30,779 bases of DNA from a virus. Made by a program: the position numbers and the translations under genes. Shown piece by piece: positions 14,415 through 23,049 of this stretch. The stretch is from positions 1-30,779 of IMG/VR virus record IMGVR_UViG_3300025000_000320; one strand, given 5' to 3'. The notes beneath the pieces are model-generated. The model was not told the origin of the DNA, did no database searches, and saw nothing but the letters and a program-made list of their open reading frames with translations. How positions within the stretch are numbered: position 1 is the first letter of the stretch; every line of letters starts with the position of its first letter.

Positions 14415-15362
14415 ATGCCTAAAGTTGGTAAAAAAACTAGACAGCCTAAGCAGGTGTCTGGTAATGGTTATTGTAGAAAATGTCAAAGCACACTATCATT
14501 GGAAAAATTTTATGAAGCAACTAATCCAATGCTTGATACAAATGGTCGTATTTCAATATGTCGTGAGTGTTGTAATTTATTATATAAAGAATATTTTTCA
14601 ATTTATAATAATTTAGAAAGAGCATTAGATTTAACTTGTCGAGATTTAGATGTAAGATTTGATAGTCGAATATTAATACAGGTACAATCACATATAGAAA
14701 AATTATTATCTAGTGGCAAAAAAGCGGAAGCTGTTTTTGGATATTATAAAAGTAAATTGGGATCAACTGGTAAAAATAATGAAAAATTTGATTCTTTTAG
14801 ATATAAAGATAGTAATAATTTAAATTATAATTTAGAAAAAAGATTAATTGGAGAAGAAAATAAAGAGGTTGATGAAGATTTAGTATTATTTTGGGGAAAA
14901 GGATTTAATATTGAAGATTATATTTTTTTAGAAATTGAATTATCAAATTGGCAAAAAACTCACAAATGTGACAATCATGCGGAATTAATATTGTTGAAAG
15001 AAATATGTATGAAGCAATTAATAATTAGAAACAATCGAGCTGAAAATAAAGATGTGTCTAAAGATGTAAAGGAATTACAAGAATTGTTTAAAACTTGTTC
15101 AGTAGATCCAGCGAAAGCTAATGCTATTGGTAGCGGCCAGTCAGTTGATAGATTTGGTGTATGGGTAAAAGATATTGAAGCACTTAAACCTGCTGAATGG
15201 TGGAATAAACAAGAAAAATATAAAGATATGGATGGTTTTATGCCATATATTAACAACTATATAGTAAGACCTATTAAAAATTTCTTCACTGGGGTAAAAG
15301 ATTTCTTTATTGATGGTAAAGATTTATCATTTAAAGATGAGGATGTAAAACAAGATGAGTAG
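14415..15362 (+). CDS. zinc-finger protein, candidate small terminase subunit
   Basis: 315 aa starting MPKVGKKTRQPKQVSGNGYC, SD GGGTG 8 bases upstream. Cys20, Cys23, Cys49 and Cys52 (CRKC...CREC) form a four-Cys zinc finger after a basic tail, fit for DNA binding. The middle has helices with a Lys/Glu-rich stretch and the C-terminus is charged. Its stop overlaps the start of the large terminase gene by 8 bases, the usual place for the small terminase subunit, which recognises the packaging site. That role rests on position and the zinc finger; no classic small-terminase HTH is obvious. SPbeta YonG/YonH could be the positional equivalent. Confidence 0.6.
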   Translation: MPKVGKKTRQPKQVSGNGYCRKCQSTLSLEKFYEATNPMLDTNGRISICRECCNLLYKEYFSIYNNLERALDLTCRDLDVRFDSRILIQVQSHIEKLLSSGKKAEAVFGYYKSKLGSTGKNNEKFDSFRYKDSNNLNYNLEKRLIGEENKEVDEDLVLFWGKGFNIEDYIFLEIELSNWQKTHKCDNHAELILLKEICMKQLIIRNNRAENKDVSKDVKELQELFKTCSVDPAKANAIGSGQSVDRFGVWVKDIEALKPAEWWNKQEKYKDMDGFMPYINNYIVRPIKNFFTGVKDFFIDGKDLSFKDEDVKQDE

Positions 15363-16347
15363 TATAAATAATTATCAAGGTGATTTTTATAGACATGCCA
15401 GATCATTTAATCCATCAATTCAGCCAAAGTTAATGGTGAATAAAAATAAAAGTGAAGAATGGGAAGATAACTTAATAGATTGGATTACTTTTTATCGTAG
15501 GAATATTCATAGATTTATTGAACATTATTTTCAAATTAAACTGCATTTATATCAAATTATATGGATATATTTTATGTCCATATGTGATAGCTTTGTAACT
15601 ATAGCTTCAAGAGCAAGTGCTAAATCTTGGCTTATAGCTTTATTGGCTTGTGCTAGAGCTGTGCTCTGGCCTTATTCAGAAATTGTAATTGTAGCAAAAA
15701 CAAAAAAACAAGCAGGTATTATATTTGGGAAAATAGATATGCTAATGAGTGATTATCCTAATTTAAGAAGAGAAATTAGTGAGTTTAAAAATTCTCAAAA
15801 TGATAGATACTGTAAATTTTATAATTCTTCTAAGATTGTCGCAGTAATATGTGACGATGGTGGAAGAGGTGAACGTTCATGTTTTACAATTGGGGAAGAA
15901 TTTCGTTTAATGGATAAAATTAAATATGATGAAATTGTAAGACCTTTTGCCGTAGCTAGACAAACACCATATACAAAAAATCCTAAATATTCACATTTAA
16001 TAGAAGAACCAAAAGAAATATTAATTACATCTGCATACTATAAAAGCCTTTGGTGGTATGGAGAAATGGAAGAAAATATTAAACTTATGCTCAAAGGTGA
16101 AAAAGCGGGGGTAATATATTTTGATTTTCCAGTAGCTATAAAACATGGTATAAAAACTAAAAAAGTTATAGCTAAAGATAAACAAAAAATGGGTAGTATT
16201 GAGTTTCAACAAGAATATGAAAACATTCCTTTTGGTGAAAATGGTGACGCATTTTTTAAACTAGAAATGCTTTCTAAAAATAGAAATATAAAAAAAGTTT
16301 TTTATCCATTAAATAAAGATATGTTTGATAAAAAACGAAATCCATAG
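15355..16347 (+). CDS. terminase large subunit, N-terminal ATPase part (frame-interrupted)
   Basis: Motor of DNA packaging. The reading frame covers the ATPase domain: Walker A-like ASRASAKS (84-91) and Walker B CFTIGEEF (176-183) with the catalytic Glu at 181/182, then LITSAYYKS (coupling motif) near 223. It ends after 330 codons at a TAG reached right after an A6 run (16330-16335). One more A would join it to the frame from 16332 and give a 592-aa protein, a normal terminase length, so this is one gene split by a single-base shift. Natural mutation, assembly error, or programmed -1 slippage are all possible; the run is TAAAAAAC, not an ideal slippery heptamer. Confidence 0.85.
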   Translation: MSSINNYQGDFYRHARSFNPSIQPKLMVNKNKSEEWEDNLIDWITFYRRNIHRFIEHYFQIKLHLYQIIWIYFMSICDSFVTIASRASAKSWLIALLACARAVLWPYSEIVIVAKTKKQAGIIFGKIDMLMSDYPNLRREISEFKNSQNDRYCKFYNSSKIVAVICDDGGRGERSCFTIGEEFRLMDKIKYDEIVRPFAVARQTPYTKNPKYSHLIEEPKEILITSAYYKSLWWYGEMEENIKLMLKGEKAGVIYFDFPVAIKHGIKTKKVIAKDKQKMGSIEFQQEYENIPFGENGDAFFKLEMLSKNRNIKKVFYPLNKDMFDKKRNP

Positions 16348-17132
16348 TTTCAGTTGATGCAAGTTCAAGAAAAGGCGAGGCAAATGATAATACAATCATT
16401 ACATGTATCCGAGGATTACCTACAGCTAAGGGATATGTAAGAGAATATGTTTATATGGAGTCTGAGCAAGGAGAACATACTGGCAAACAAGCATTGCGAA
16501 TCAAACAAATTTATCATGATTTTGAAGCAGATTACATTGTACTTGACCTTCAAAATGTAGGAATTGCAATATTCGAGAGACTTGCGGTAGTTACTAAAGA
16601 TGATGAGCGAGGTATCGAATATGATGCTTTAACTGTTTATGAGCATAAATCTCTTGATAAAAAATTAATTAATGAATTAAAAGAAAAAACATTGGCTACG
16701 AAAGCAAAACCAGCAATATATCCTATTTTAGCATCGGCAAAATTAAATAGTGATATTGCGGTAAATTTTAGAGATTGTTTAAAAACAAAAATGATATCGA
16801 TACCTGTTGATAATATTGATGGTGAAGAATTTTTATTAAAAACTAATAACGATTTTAAAGAAACAAATGACCTTGTTTTAAGAATGTGGTTTCTTGAACC
16901 TTATATGCAATTTTCGTTAATGGTTAATGAAACCATTAATTTAAGTTTTAGTGTTGTAAGTGGAAATATAAAATTAGAAGAACAAAGTGGAGAAATGAAA
17001 GACAGATATACTTCATGTTCATATGGAAATTATTTTATTTCATTACTTGAACAAAAATTATTAAAAGTTGAAGATGATGAAGATTTATCTAAAATTCCAC
17101 CATGTGTATCAAATTTAAATATTAAATTATAA
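16332..17132 (+). CDS. terminase large subunit, C-terminal nuclease part (frame -1)
   Basis: The frame from 16332 continues the terminase. It starts with KTKSIVSVDASSRKG, whose Asp is the first metal ligand of the RNase H-like nuclease, followed by ADYIVLDLQNVG with the second Asp, and a C-terminal segment ending in NLNIKL. The nuclease cuts concatemers during packaging. The first ATG (16455) has no SD and lies after the first catalytic Asp, so independent translation would give an incomplete domain. It should be read as the second half of the 15355 gene. Confidence 0.8.
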   Translation, partial: KTKSIVSVDASSRKGEANDNTIITCIRGLPTAKGYVREYVYMESEQGEHTGKQALRIKQIYHDFEADYIVLDLQNVGIAIFERLAVVTKDDERGIEYDALTVYEHKSLDKKLINELKEKTLATKAKPAIYPILASAKLNSDIAVNFRDCLKTKMISIPVDNIDGEEFLLKTNNDFKETNDLVLRMWFLEPYMQFSLMVNETINLSFSVVSGNIKLEEQSGEMKDRYTSCSYGNYFISLLEQKLLKVEDDEDLSKIPPCVSNLNIKL

Positions 17133-17172
17133 ATTAAAAATATAAAATTCTTCACGAAAGGCAGGTGGCAAA

Positions 17173-18840
17173 ATGGCAAGACCAAAAGGTAGTACGAATA
17201 AGCCCAAACAAAATCAACAACTAAACTCGCAACAACAATTATCTTCAAACCCAACTATAGCATCTCAAGTAGATGATAATACATTTCTTTTAACATCACA
17301 AAAATATGAACAAAAAGCATTAGAAGAAGCTATGCTTAATTTTACAACAAAAAGTAATTTTAGGTCAACGTATTTTAATGAACAAAATACTAGTTTAAAT
17401 ATTAGTATTGATGATATAGATAATTTAGCTTTAAATGCTCAAACAAATTTGAATAGTATAATGAAAATTAATAATATTGTTCGTTATTTTATAAATAAGA
17501 ACGATGTTTTAGGTAAGACATATGAGGCTTTAGAAACAAATGTAAATTCTCAATGGGAATTAATATTTCCTAAATTTAATGAAGATGAAAAAGAAATGTA
17601 TAATGAAATAAAAATTATAATAGAAAATTTTAATAAATCCATTGATTTAGATAGACTTGTTGTAGAGTCTATACCTATGACTTTTATAGAAGCTAATTAC
17701 ATTTTTTATCTTAGAAAAGATATTAAAAACAAATCTTATCAAATAGATTATTATCCATTGGGTGTAGCTGATATAGCTGATTATAATGAAGCTGGTGAAC
17801 CATATATTCTTATTGATATATATGAGTTAAAAAATAGATTACAAAAAATTTATAAGAAAGACAGAAAAAACAAACCGCTTTTTTATAAAGATATGGATGA
17901 AGAAGTACAAGCTACTTATCCTAAAGAAGTCTATAATGCATATATAAATAAAGAAAGATATGCTGTGTTGGATATAAAAAATACAGGTGTAATGAGAATT
18001 AATAATTTAAAACGAAAGTATGGTTTGTCACCTGTTTTTAAAGCACTTAAGCCTTCTATTAGACTTGAAAACATTGAATTATCTGATGATAAGAATACGT
18101 TAGTTCGTGGAAAAAAAATTATTTTTCAAAAGCTTAGAGAAGAATTAGTCACAAAAGCTAATGAAATGCCAAATATAACTTGGTCATCTGCGCAGGCTAA
18201 AGCACATTCTGATCTGATGGGTGCACTCTCTTCTAGTGGAGTAACTGTTTTTACAGCTCCTCCATGGACAGAAGAAATTTCTTATATTGAAAGTAAGTTA
18301 GAACCTACTAACGCACAAATAAAAAATCAATATCGTGATCAAATTATGCAAGGATTGGGTATATCTTATTTGAGTGCTACTAAGGGGAGCTATGGTTCTG
18401 CGGAAATATCAATTAAAGAGTTAATGAAACTTATAAATCGCATAAGCGAACAGTTAGAAAAAATTCTCCATAAATTTTATATGGGATTGCTTCATGATTT
18501 GGGTTATGACGTTAAATTTGCACCAAAGATTAAAGTTATTGATTCAGAACAACTTGAAATGGAAATAAAATTACAATTAGTTGAAGTTTTATTTAATAAA
18601 CTTTCGTGTTCATATGAGAGTGCATATAAATTTATGGGATTAAATGCAGAAGATGAATTTATGCGTAGAAAGCAAGAAAAAGAAGATGGATATGAAGAAG
18701 TTTTTGCCCCTCATTTGACTAGTTACACATCAAATGGAGATTCTAATGATGATGAAAACAAAGGTGGAACTCCTATTGAAAATAAAAATTTGGATAGGAA
18801 AGAATATGATGAAAACTATAATGAAGATAATAATAGGTAA
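17173..18840 (+). CDS. portal protein
   Basis: 555 aa; SD GGCAGGTGG before the ATG. It directly follows the terminase and precedes capsid genes. The N-terminus is basic and Gln-rich (MARPKGSTNKPKQNQQLNSQ), then a helical/beta core with ENIELSDDKNTLVRGKKIIF and GLGISYLSATKGSYGSAEIS, the kind of segment seen in SPP1/HK97-type portals ('lGiS...S...a') before the long C-terminal helices. The acidic tail is disordered. Portal dodecamers form the DNA entry vertex and bind terminase. SPbeta YonE is the likely positional equivalent. I rate portal from size, order and these motifs, not from an alignment. Confidence 0.8.
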   Translation: MARPKGSTNKPKQNQQLNSQQQLSSNPTIASQVDDNTFLLTSQKYEQKALEEAMLNFTTKSNFRSTYFNEQNTSLNISIDDIDNLALNAQTNLNSIMKINNIVRYFINKNDVLGKTYEALETNVNSQWELIFPKFNEDEKEMYNEIKIIIENFNKSIDLDRLVVESIPMTFIEANYIFYLRKDIKNKSYQIDYYPLGVADIADYNEAGEPYILIDIYELKNRLQKIYKKDRKNKPLFYKDMDEEVQATYPKEVYNAYINKERYAVLDIKNTGVMRINNLKRKYGLSPVFKALKPSIRLENIELSDDKNTLVRGKKIIFQKLREELVTKANEMPNITWSSAQAKAHSDLMGALSSSGVTVFTAPPWTEEISYIESKLEPTNAQIKNQYRDQIMQGLGISYLSATKGSYGSAEISIKELMKLINRISEQLEKILHKFYMGLLHDLGYDVKFAPKIKVIDSEQLEMEIKLQLVEVLFNKLSCSYESAYKFMGLNAEDEFMRRKQEKEDGYEEVFAPHLTSYTSNGDSNDDENKGGTPIENKNLDRKEYDENYNEDNNR

Positions 18841-18867
18841 TTAATATTTATTTTAGAGGTGTTTAAT

Positions 18868-19038
18868 TTGAATAATATATTTTATTGTTACTCTAAACCA
18901 CTAAAAGATTTTTTGATTGAAAATAAGTTTAGATATTTTTCTAGTGCATTACACAATGAAACAAAGAAGAAATTCTGGATGTTTAATAAAACAGAAGAAT
19001 TAAATAAATATTTAACTATATGGGTAAGCGTCAATTAG
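18868..19038 (+). pseudogene. small FYCYS-family gene cut by IS66 (5' part)
   Basis: TTG start after AGAGGTG gives (M)NNIFYCYSKPLKDFLIEN onward. After codon 52 the frame enters the IS and stops at 19036-19038. Joining codon 52 (TGG, 19021-19023) to 21504 restores AGA GAT AGA AAA TGA (stop at 21516-21518), i.e. an intact 56-aa protein. Only the last four residues differ, so the truncated product may still work. The sequence FYCYSxPL...FL...TKKK...F...W matches the intact gene at 25232, so they are paralogues. The pattern recalls small DUF5659-type phage proteins of unknown function. Confidence 0.75.
19016..19023. repeat. left copy of the 8-bp target duplication
   Basis: CTATATGG precedes the IS left end directly and recurs at 21496-21503. 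Eight bases is the duplication size typical of IS66. Confidence 0.95.
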
Positions 19039-19107
19039 AGCACACCTACTAATAAGTTTTTTGAAGTGAGATAATTACTCCATGAAAAATCAAGGAGGAA
19101 ATTATTC

Positions 19108-19428
19108 ATGACTAAAGCAGAACAGCAAAAACAATGGGACGTTAGAGTAAGTGAATTTAAGGCTAGTGGTCAAAGCCAAGCTGCATGGTGCAAAGCCCAA
19201 AATATTAATCTTCGCACATTCAATTACTGGTTTGTAAAATCTAAAAAAACTGTTTCGCCATCAAGAAAACCATCAAATTGGATATCCTTAAAAGCCCGTG
19301 AACGAGAAGAGAATCCGAGGGATTCTGTCTTTAAAGTAAAAATAGGCCAGGCAGCTATTGAGGTAAAGCCTAATTTTGATTCTGTGCTTCTTTTAAACAT
19401 TGTGAAAGTTCTTAGTACTTTATGCTAA
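19108..19428 (+). CDS. tnpA: IS66 accessory protein TnpA
   Basis: 106 aa; SD AAGGAGG. An HTH-like N-terminal region (EFKASGQSQAAWCKAQNINL) with FNYWF is typical of IS66 OrfA, a small DNA-binding protein needed with TnpB for transposition. It overlaps tnpB by 7 bases, which suggests coupled translation. Confidence 0.9.
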   Translation: MTKAEQQKQWDVRVSEFKASGQSQAAWCKAQNINLRTFNYWFVKSKKTVSPSRKPSNWISLKAREREENPRDSVFKVKIGQAAIEVKPNFDSVLLLNIVKVLSTLC

Positions 19429-19778
19429 ACAAGATTTCCGTAGAGCAGGTATATTTAGCCTGCGGAAGCACTGATATGAGGAAATCAATTGACGGATTAG
19501 CAGCTATAGTGCAGGAGGGATTTTTCTTAGATCCTTTTTCATCTTGTCTATTTGTGTTCTGCAATAAATACCGGAACAAACTGAAAATTCTTAAATGGGA
19601 ACATAACGGCTTCTGGTTATATTATCGAAGGCTTGAAAAAGGAGTTTTTCAATGGCCTAAAGAGAACACTGTATCCACTATGCCAATTAACATTAGGGAG
19701 TTAAATTGGCTATTGGATGGATTGTCATTAGACCAACATCTTGCACACAAAAAAGTATCAGCAAATGCAGTAATATGA
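19422..19778 (+). CDS. tnpB: IS66 accessory protein TnpB
   Basis: 118 aa with the IS66 Orf2 signature: GSTDMRKSIDGLAAIVQEGF, then LFVFCNKYRNKLKILKWEHN and GFWLYYRRLEKGVFQWP. Full length for the family. This protein is unrelated to the RNA-guided TnpB of IS605. It starts inside the end of tnpA. Confidence 0.95.
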   Translation: MLNKISVEQVYLACGSTDMRKSIDGLAAIVQEGFFLDPFSSCLFVFCNKYRNKLKILKWEHNGFWLYYRRLEKGVFQWPKENTVSTMPINIRELNWLLDGLSLDQHLAHKKVSANAVI

Positions 19779-19857
19779 ATACTTTCAAGAAGAAAAAACT
19801 TCTAGAAATATCACGAATTTTGTAGTCAAAATACGTGAGAAATGATATAATAAACGC

Positions 19858-21441
19858 ATGGAAAACACAGTAAATTCAACAGTTACAATAGAAAAGCTAC
19901 AAGAAGAAAATGAAATTCTTCATCAGAAAAATTCACTTCTTCAACAAGAAAAAGCGGAACTAGCAGCCAAGCTAAATTGGTTTGAAGAACAGTTCCGTTT
20001 GAATCAACATTGGCGATTCGCAGCTTCTAGTGAAAAGACAGACCCTGAACAAATTTCACTTTTTAATGAGTCTGAGGTTGAAGCAAAGCCTGATGCGCCT
20101 GAACCTACTGTTGAAGAAATCACATATAAACGTCGTAAAAGCAAGGGCCACAGAGAAGAAATGCTTAAAGACCTTCCTATAGAGGTTATAGAGTACCGTC
20201 TTTTAGAAGATGAAAAAGTCTGCGATTGTTGCAGCGGCGAACTTCATGAAATGAGTATTGAGATAAGAAAAGAACTTAAAATTACGCCTGCACAAGTAAG
20301 CGTTGTAGAACATAGAAAATGTGTATATGCCTGCCGTAAATGTGAACAGAATGAAATAAAAACGCCTATCAAAACCGCATCAATGCCAAGGCCTGCAATA
20401 CCAGGAAGTATAGCATCATCATCGGCAATAGCCCATATAATGACGGAAAAGTTTGTTAAAGGATTGCCACTTTACCGCCAAGAACAGGACTGGAAGCGTA
20501 TGGGCGTGGAGATATCCCGCCAAACAATGTCTAATTGGATGATCCAGAGTTCTGATAGGTGGCTACGACTAATTTATGAAAGAATGCATGAGCATCTTAT
20601 GAAAAGGGACATCTTGCATGCCGATGAAACCACATTGCAGGTACTGAATGAAGCTGGAAGGCCAGCTGATTCGACCTCATACATGTGGTTGTACCGAACT
20701 GGGCGAGAAGGATCTCCTATTGTACTTTATGATTATCAAACAACTCGGGCAGGCAAGCATCCCAAAAAATTTCTCGAAGGTTTTAAAGGTTACTTGAATA
20801 CAGATGGATATTCAGGCTATAATGACATGTCTGGAATTATCAACGTTGGCTGTTGGGCTCATGCTCGACGCGGGTTTACTGATGCTTTAAAAGCAATGCC
20901 ACCTAAAAAGGATGATAAACCCACTGCCACCGAAGAAGGATTAGCATTTTGTAACAAGCTATTTGAAATAGAAAGAGGCTTGCATGATGTAACAGTAGAA
21001 GAAAGATATGAAGGCCGCCTAAATAAAAGTCGTCCAATATTAGAAAAATTCAAGGAATGGCTTAAATATCAGCGCCCGAGAGTTACTCCGAAAAGTGCAT
21101 TGGGTAAGGCAATTCAATACTGTCTAAACCAGTGGGATAAACTGGGGTCATTTATGTTGGATGGAAGGCTAGAAATTGATAACAATCGTAGTGAAAGGTC
21201 GATTAAACCTTTTGTAATCGGCAGAAAAAACTGGATATTCTCAAATAGTTCGAAAGGAGCTACTTCTAGTGCTACAATTTATAGCGTTGTTGAAACTGCT
21301 AAAGAAAACGGGTTGAATCCATTTATATACTTGATGTATCTTTTAGAAAGACTGCCCAATATGGACATCAAGGATAAAGATGCCTTGGATAAGCTTATGC
21401 CATGGTCGGATAGTTTACCTTCTGCTTGTAGAGTTAAATAA
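19858..21441 (+). CDS. tnpC: IS66 transposase TnpC
   Basis: 527 aa DDE transposase. There is an N-terminal coiled coil (about 10-45), then a Cys-rich zinc finger (C122, C124, C125, C155, C159, C162). The catalytic triad is Asp256 (LHADETTL), Asp316 (LNTDGYSG) and Glu446 (DNNRSERSIKP). All are present and the length is normal, so it looks functional. A TATAAT (19846-19851) lies only a few bases before the ATG, which would make any transcript from it nearly leaderless. Confidence 0.97.
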   Translation: MENTVNSTVTIEKLQEENEILHQKNSLLQQEKAELAAKLNWFEEQFRLNQHWRFAASSEKTDPEQISLFNESEVEAKPDAPEPTVEEITYKRRKSKGHREEMLKDLPIEVIEYRLLEDEKVCDCCSGELHEMSIEIRKELKITPAQVSVVEHRKCVYACRKCEQNEIKTPIKTASMPRPAIPGSIASSSAIAHIMTEKFVKGLPLYRQEQDWKRMGVEISRQTMSNWMIQSSDRWLRLIYERMHEHLMKRDILHADETTLQVLNEAGRPADSTSYMWLYRTGREGSPIVLYDYQTTRAGKHPKKFLEGFKGYLNTDGYSGYNDMSGIINVGCWAHARRGFTDALKAMPPKKDDKPTATEEGLAFCNKLFEIERGLHDVTVEERYEGRLNKSRPILEKFKEWLKYQRPRVTPKSALGKAIQYCLNQWDKLGSFMLDGRLEIDNNRSERSIKPFVIGRKNWIFSNSSKGATSSATIYSVVETAKENGLNPFIYLMYLLERLPNMDIKDKDALDKLMPWSDSLPSACRVK

Positions 21442-21495
21442 TAACAAAATTATATCCCTATCCTTATTTCAAGGTGGGGATTATTTTACGCTTAC

Positions 21496-21503
21496 CTATA
21501 TGG
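21496..21503. repeat. right copy of the 8-bp target duplication
   Basis: CTATATGG follows the IS right end directly, matching 19016-19023. Confidence 0.95.
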
Positions 21504-21536
21504 AGAGATAGAAAATGATTCTATCTCTTTTAATTT
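21504..21536 (+). terminator. intrinsic terminator at the end of the disrupted small gene
   Basis: AGAGATAGAA (21504-21513) pairs perfectly with TTCTATCTCT (21519-21528), loop AATGA, followed by TTTTAATTT. Its 5' arm is the last coding part of the IS-disrupted gene. It would end transcription from portal before the endonuclease gene and capsid genes. Confidence 0.8.
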
Positions 21537-21560
21537 GAGAATTTAATTGGAGGTTATTAT

Positions 21561-22877
21561 ATGGGATTGATTAGTGAAACTGTGATGGTTAAGTGGTATG
21601 GTACAAATAAAAAATATTACATAAACAAAGGATATCCATTTACCAAAATGGGTGATGAATTTGAAGTTAACGTTGAAGATTTGAGTAATTCGTTTGGTGG
21701 TAGCTTTAATGTTAAATGTGATAATTGTAATAAGGAATTGCATATACCATGGATAAATTATAAAAAATGTGTAAAAGAAGATAAAAAATATTATTGTAAA
21801 GGTTGCGCAAGTAAATTATATGGTATTCCAAAAAGAATAAAAAAACAATTAAAAAATAGCAAGTCCTTTTATCAGTGGTGTATAGAAAATAATAGACAAG
21901 ATGTATTGGATAGATGGAATTATAAATTAAATAATTGTAGTCCAATGAATGTGACGTATAGCTCTGGTAAAAAATATTGGCTTAATTGTCCTGTTGGAGT
22001 ACATAATGCCGAAGAAAAGAAGATAGATAATTTTATAAAGAATATAGAAGGTTGTATTGAATGTAAAGCTTGTAATTCATTTGCTCAATGGGGAATTGAT
22101 AATTTAGGAGAGGATTTTCTTGAAAAGTATTGGTCTGATAAAAATAAAATAAGTCCTTGGGATATTAGTTATTCAGTTGATAAAAAAGTTTATATTATAT
22201 GTCAAAAAAAAGAATATCATAAAGATTATTATATAGGATGCAATAAATTTATACAAGGAGCAAGATGTCATTATTGTAACAGTAAAGGTAGTAAAATTCA
22301 TTATTTGGATTCACTTGGACAATATATAGTAGATAATTTCGGGGAAAATTTTTTAAATAAAATTTGGTCAAACAAAAATAAAAAATCTGCTTTTGAGTAT
22401 TTATTTAAGAGTACCCAAAAAGTATATTGGAAATGTCCAGATGAAAAACATGAAGACTATCTTAGAAGTATAAAAAATTCTAATAAATATAATTTTAGAT
22501 GTTCAGAGTGTAATAATTATTCTAAAGGGGAAGAAAAAATTAGTCAATATTTTATAAATAATAATATAAATTACACACCTCAAAAAACTTTTGATGGATT
22601 AATTGGACTAGGTGGGGGTAATTTATCTTATGATTTTTATTTATTAAATTACAATCTTCTTGTAGAATATGACGGAGAATACCATTATATTCCAATTAGA
22701 AATTATAAAAATGAACCAATAGAATACGCAGAAGAAAGATTAAGAAAACAACAGGAACATGATAGGCTTAAAGACGAATATGCTAAGAACAATAATATAA
22801 AATTATTGAGAATTCTATACTGGGATTTCGACGATATTGAAGAGATTCTTGAAAGAGAATTAAATAAAGCGAGTTGA
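21561..22877 (+). CDS. zinc-ribbon/Vsr-like homing endonuclease
   Basis: 438 aa; SD TTGGAGG. After an N-terminal CDNC/CKGC zinc finger come three repeats of about 70 residues (near 105-170, 175-245 and 250-320), each with the scheme S(F/L)xQ...N...FL..W...N..SP...S..KKxYxxC...H...CxxC, like the 'probable zinc-ribbon' repeats of DUF4379. The C-terminal 110 residues carry a Vsr-like nuclease: YDFYLLNYNLLVEYDGEYHY, then EHDRLKDEYAKNNNIKLLRI. This resembles EDxHD homing endonucleases of phages. It is free-standing within the head operon, not inside an intron. It probably spreads by cutting cognate-free phage genomes. Confidence 0.75.
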   Translation: MGLISETVMVKWYGTNKKYYINKGYPFTKMGDEFEVNVEDLSNSFGGSFNVKCDNCNKELHIPWINYKKCVKEDKKYYCKGCASKLYGIPKRIKKQLKNSKSFYQWCIENNRQDVLDRWNYKLNNCSPMNVTYSSGKKYWLNCPVGVHNAEEKKIDNFIKNIEGCIECKACNSFAQWGIDNLGEDFLEKYWSDKNKISPWDISYSVDKKVYIICQKKEYHKDYYIGCNKFIQGARCHYCNSKGSKIHYLDSLGQYIVDNFGENFLNKIWSNKNKKSAFEYLFKSTQKVYWKCPDEKHEDYLRSIKNSNKYNFRCSECNNYSKGEEKISQYFINNNINYTPQKTFDGLIGLGGGNLSYDFYLLNYNLLVEYDGEYHYIPIRNYKNEPIEYAEERLRKQQEHDRLKDEYAKNNNIKLLRILYWDFDDIEEILERELNKAS

Positions 22878-22881
22878 TCAT

Positions 22882-23049
22882 ATGAAACAATTAAAAGTAG
22901 AAATTAAATGTATTAATTGTGGTGAAAATTTAAACATAACCATTGAAAATAATAAAATAATATCTATTGAATTAAATGATGTTTTACATACTTCTGAAGA
23001 AGAAGAAATTAAAAATATATTAGAAGGACGTGGAATAGAATTTGGATGA
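22882..23049 (+). CDS. hypothetical protein with one CxxC, 55 aa
   Basis: Starts MKQLKVEIKCINCGENLNIT, five bases after the endonuclease stop. CINC near residue 10 resembles half of a zinc ribbon; the rest is beta then acidic helix (TSEEEEIKNILEGRGIEFG). Its end overlaps the TTG start of the GIY-YIG gene by 8 bases. SD is weak. It lies between two endonuclease-like genes and may be original phage DNA or cargo. No family is recognised. Confidence 0.55.
   Translation: MKQLKVEIKCINCGENLNITIENNKIISIELNDVLHTSEEEEIKNILEGRGIEFG

Larger units (their letters stand above)
19024..21495 (+). mobile_element. complete IS66-family insertion sequence, 2472 bp
   Basis: The left end GTAAGCGTCAATTA and the inverted right end GTAAGCGTAAAATA match at 12 of 14 bases; GTAAGCG is the typical IS66 terminus. 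An 8-bp duplication (CTATATGG) flanks it. It encodes the full TnpA-TnpB-TnpC set in order and is noticeably GC-richer than the phage. Both ends and all three genes being intact, insertion is probably recent and the element may be active. Confidence 0.95.

Noticed and set aside
14404-14616. Frame of 70 codons overlapping the zinc-finger protein gene
   Set aside because: Same region in another frame; the zinc-finger frame has the SD, Cys motifs and continues for 315 codons.
19422-19778. RNA-guided TnpB nuclease
   Set aside because: The name is shared, but this is the short IS66 accessory protein without RuvC motifs.
20859-21053. Minus-strand frame within tnpC
   Set aside because: Shadow of the transposase; no SD.
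21543-21945. Two minus-strand frames opposite the zinc-ribbon/Vsr-like gene
   Set aside because: Antisense shadows rich in Ile/Tyr/Phe, without SD.
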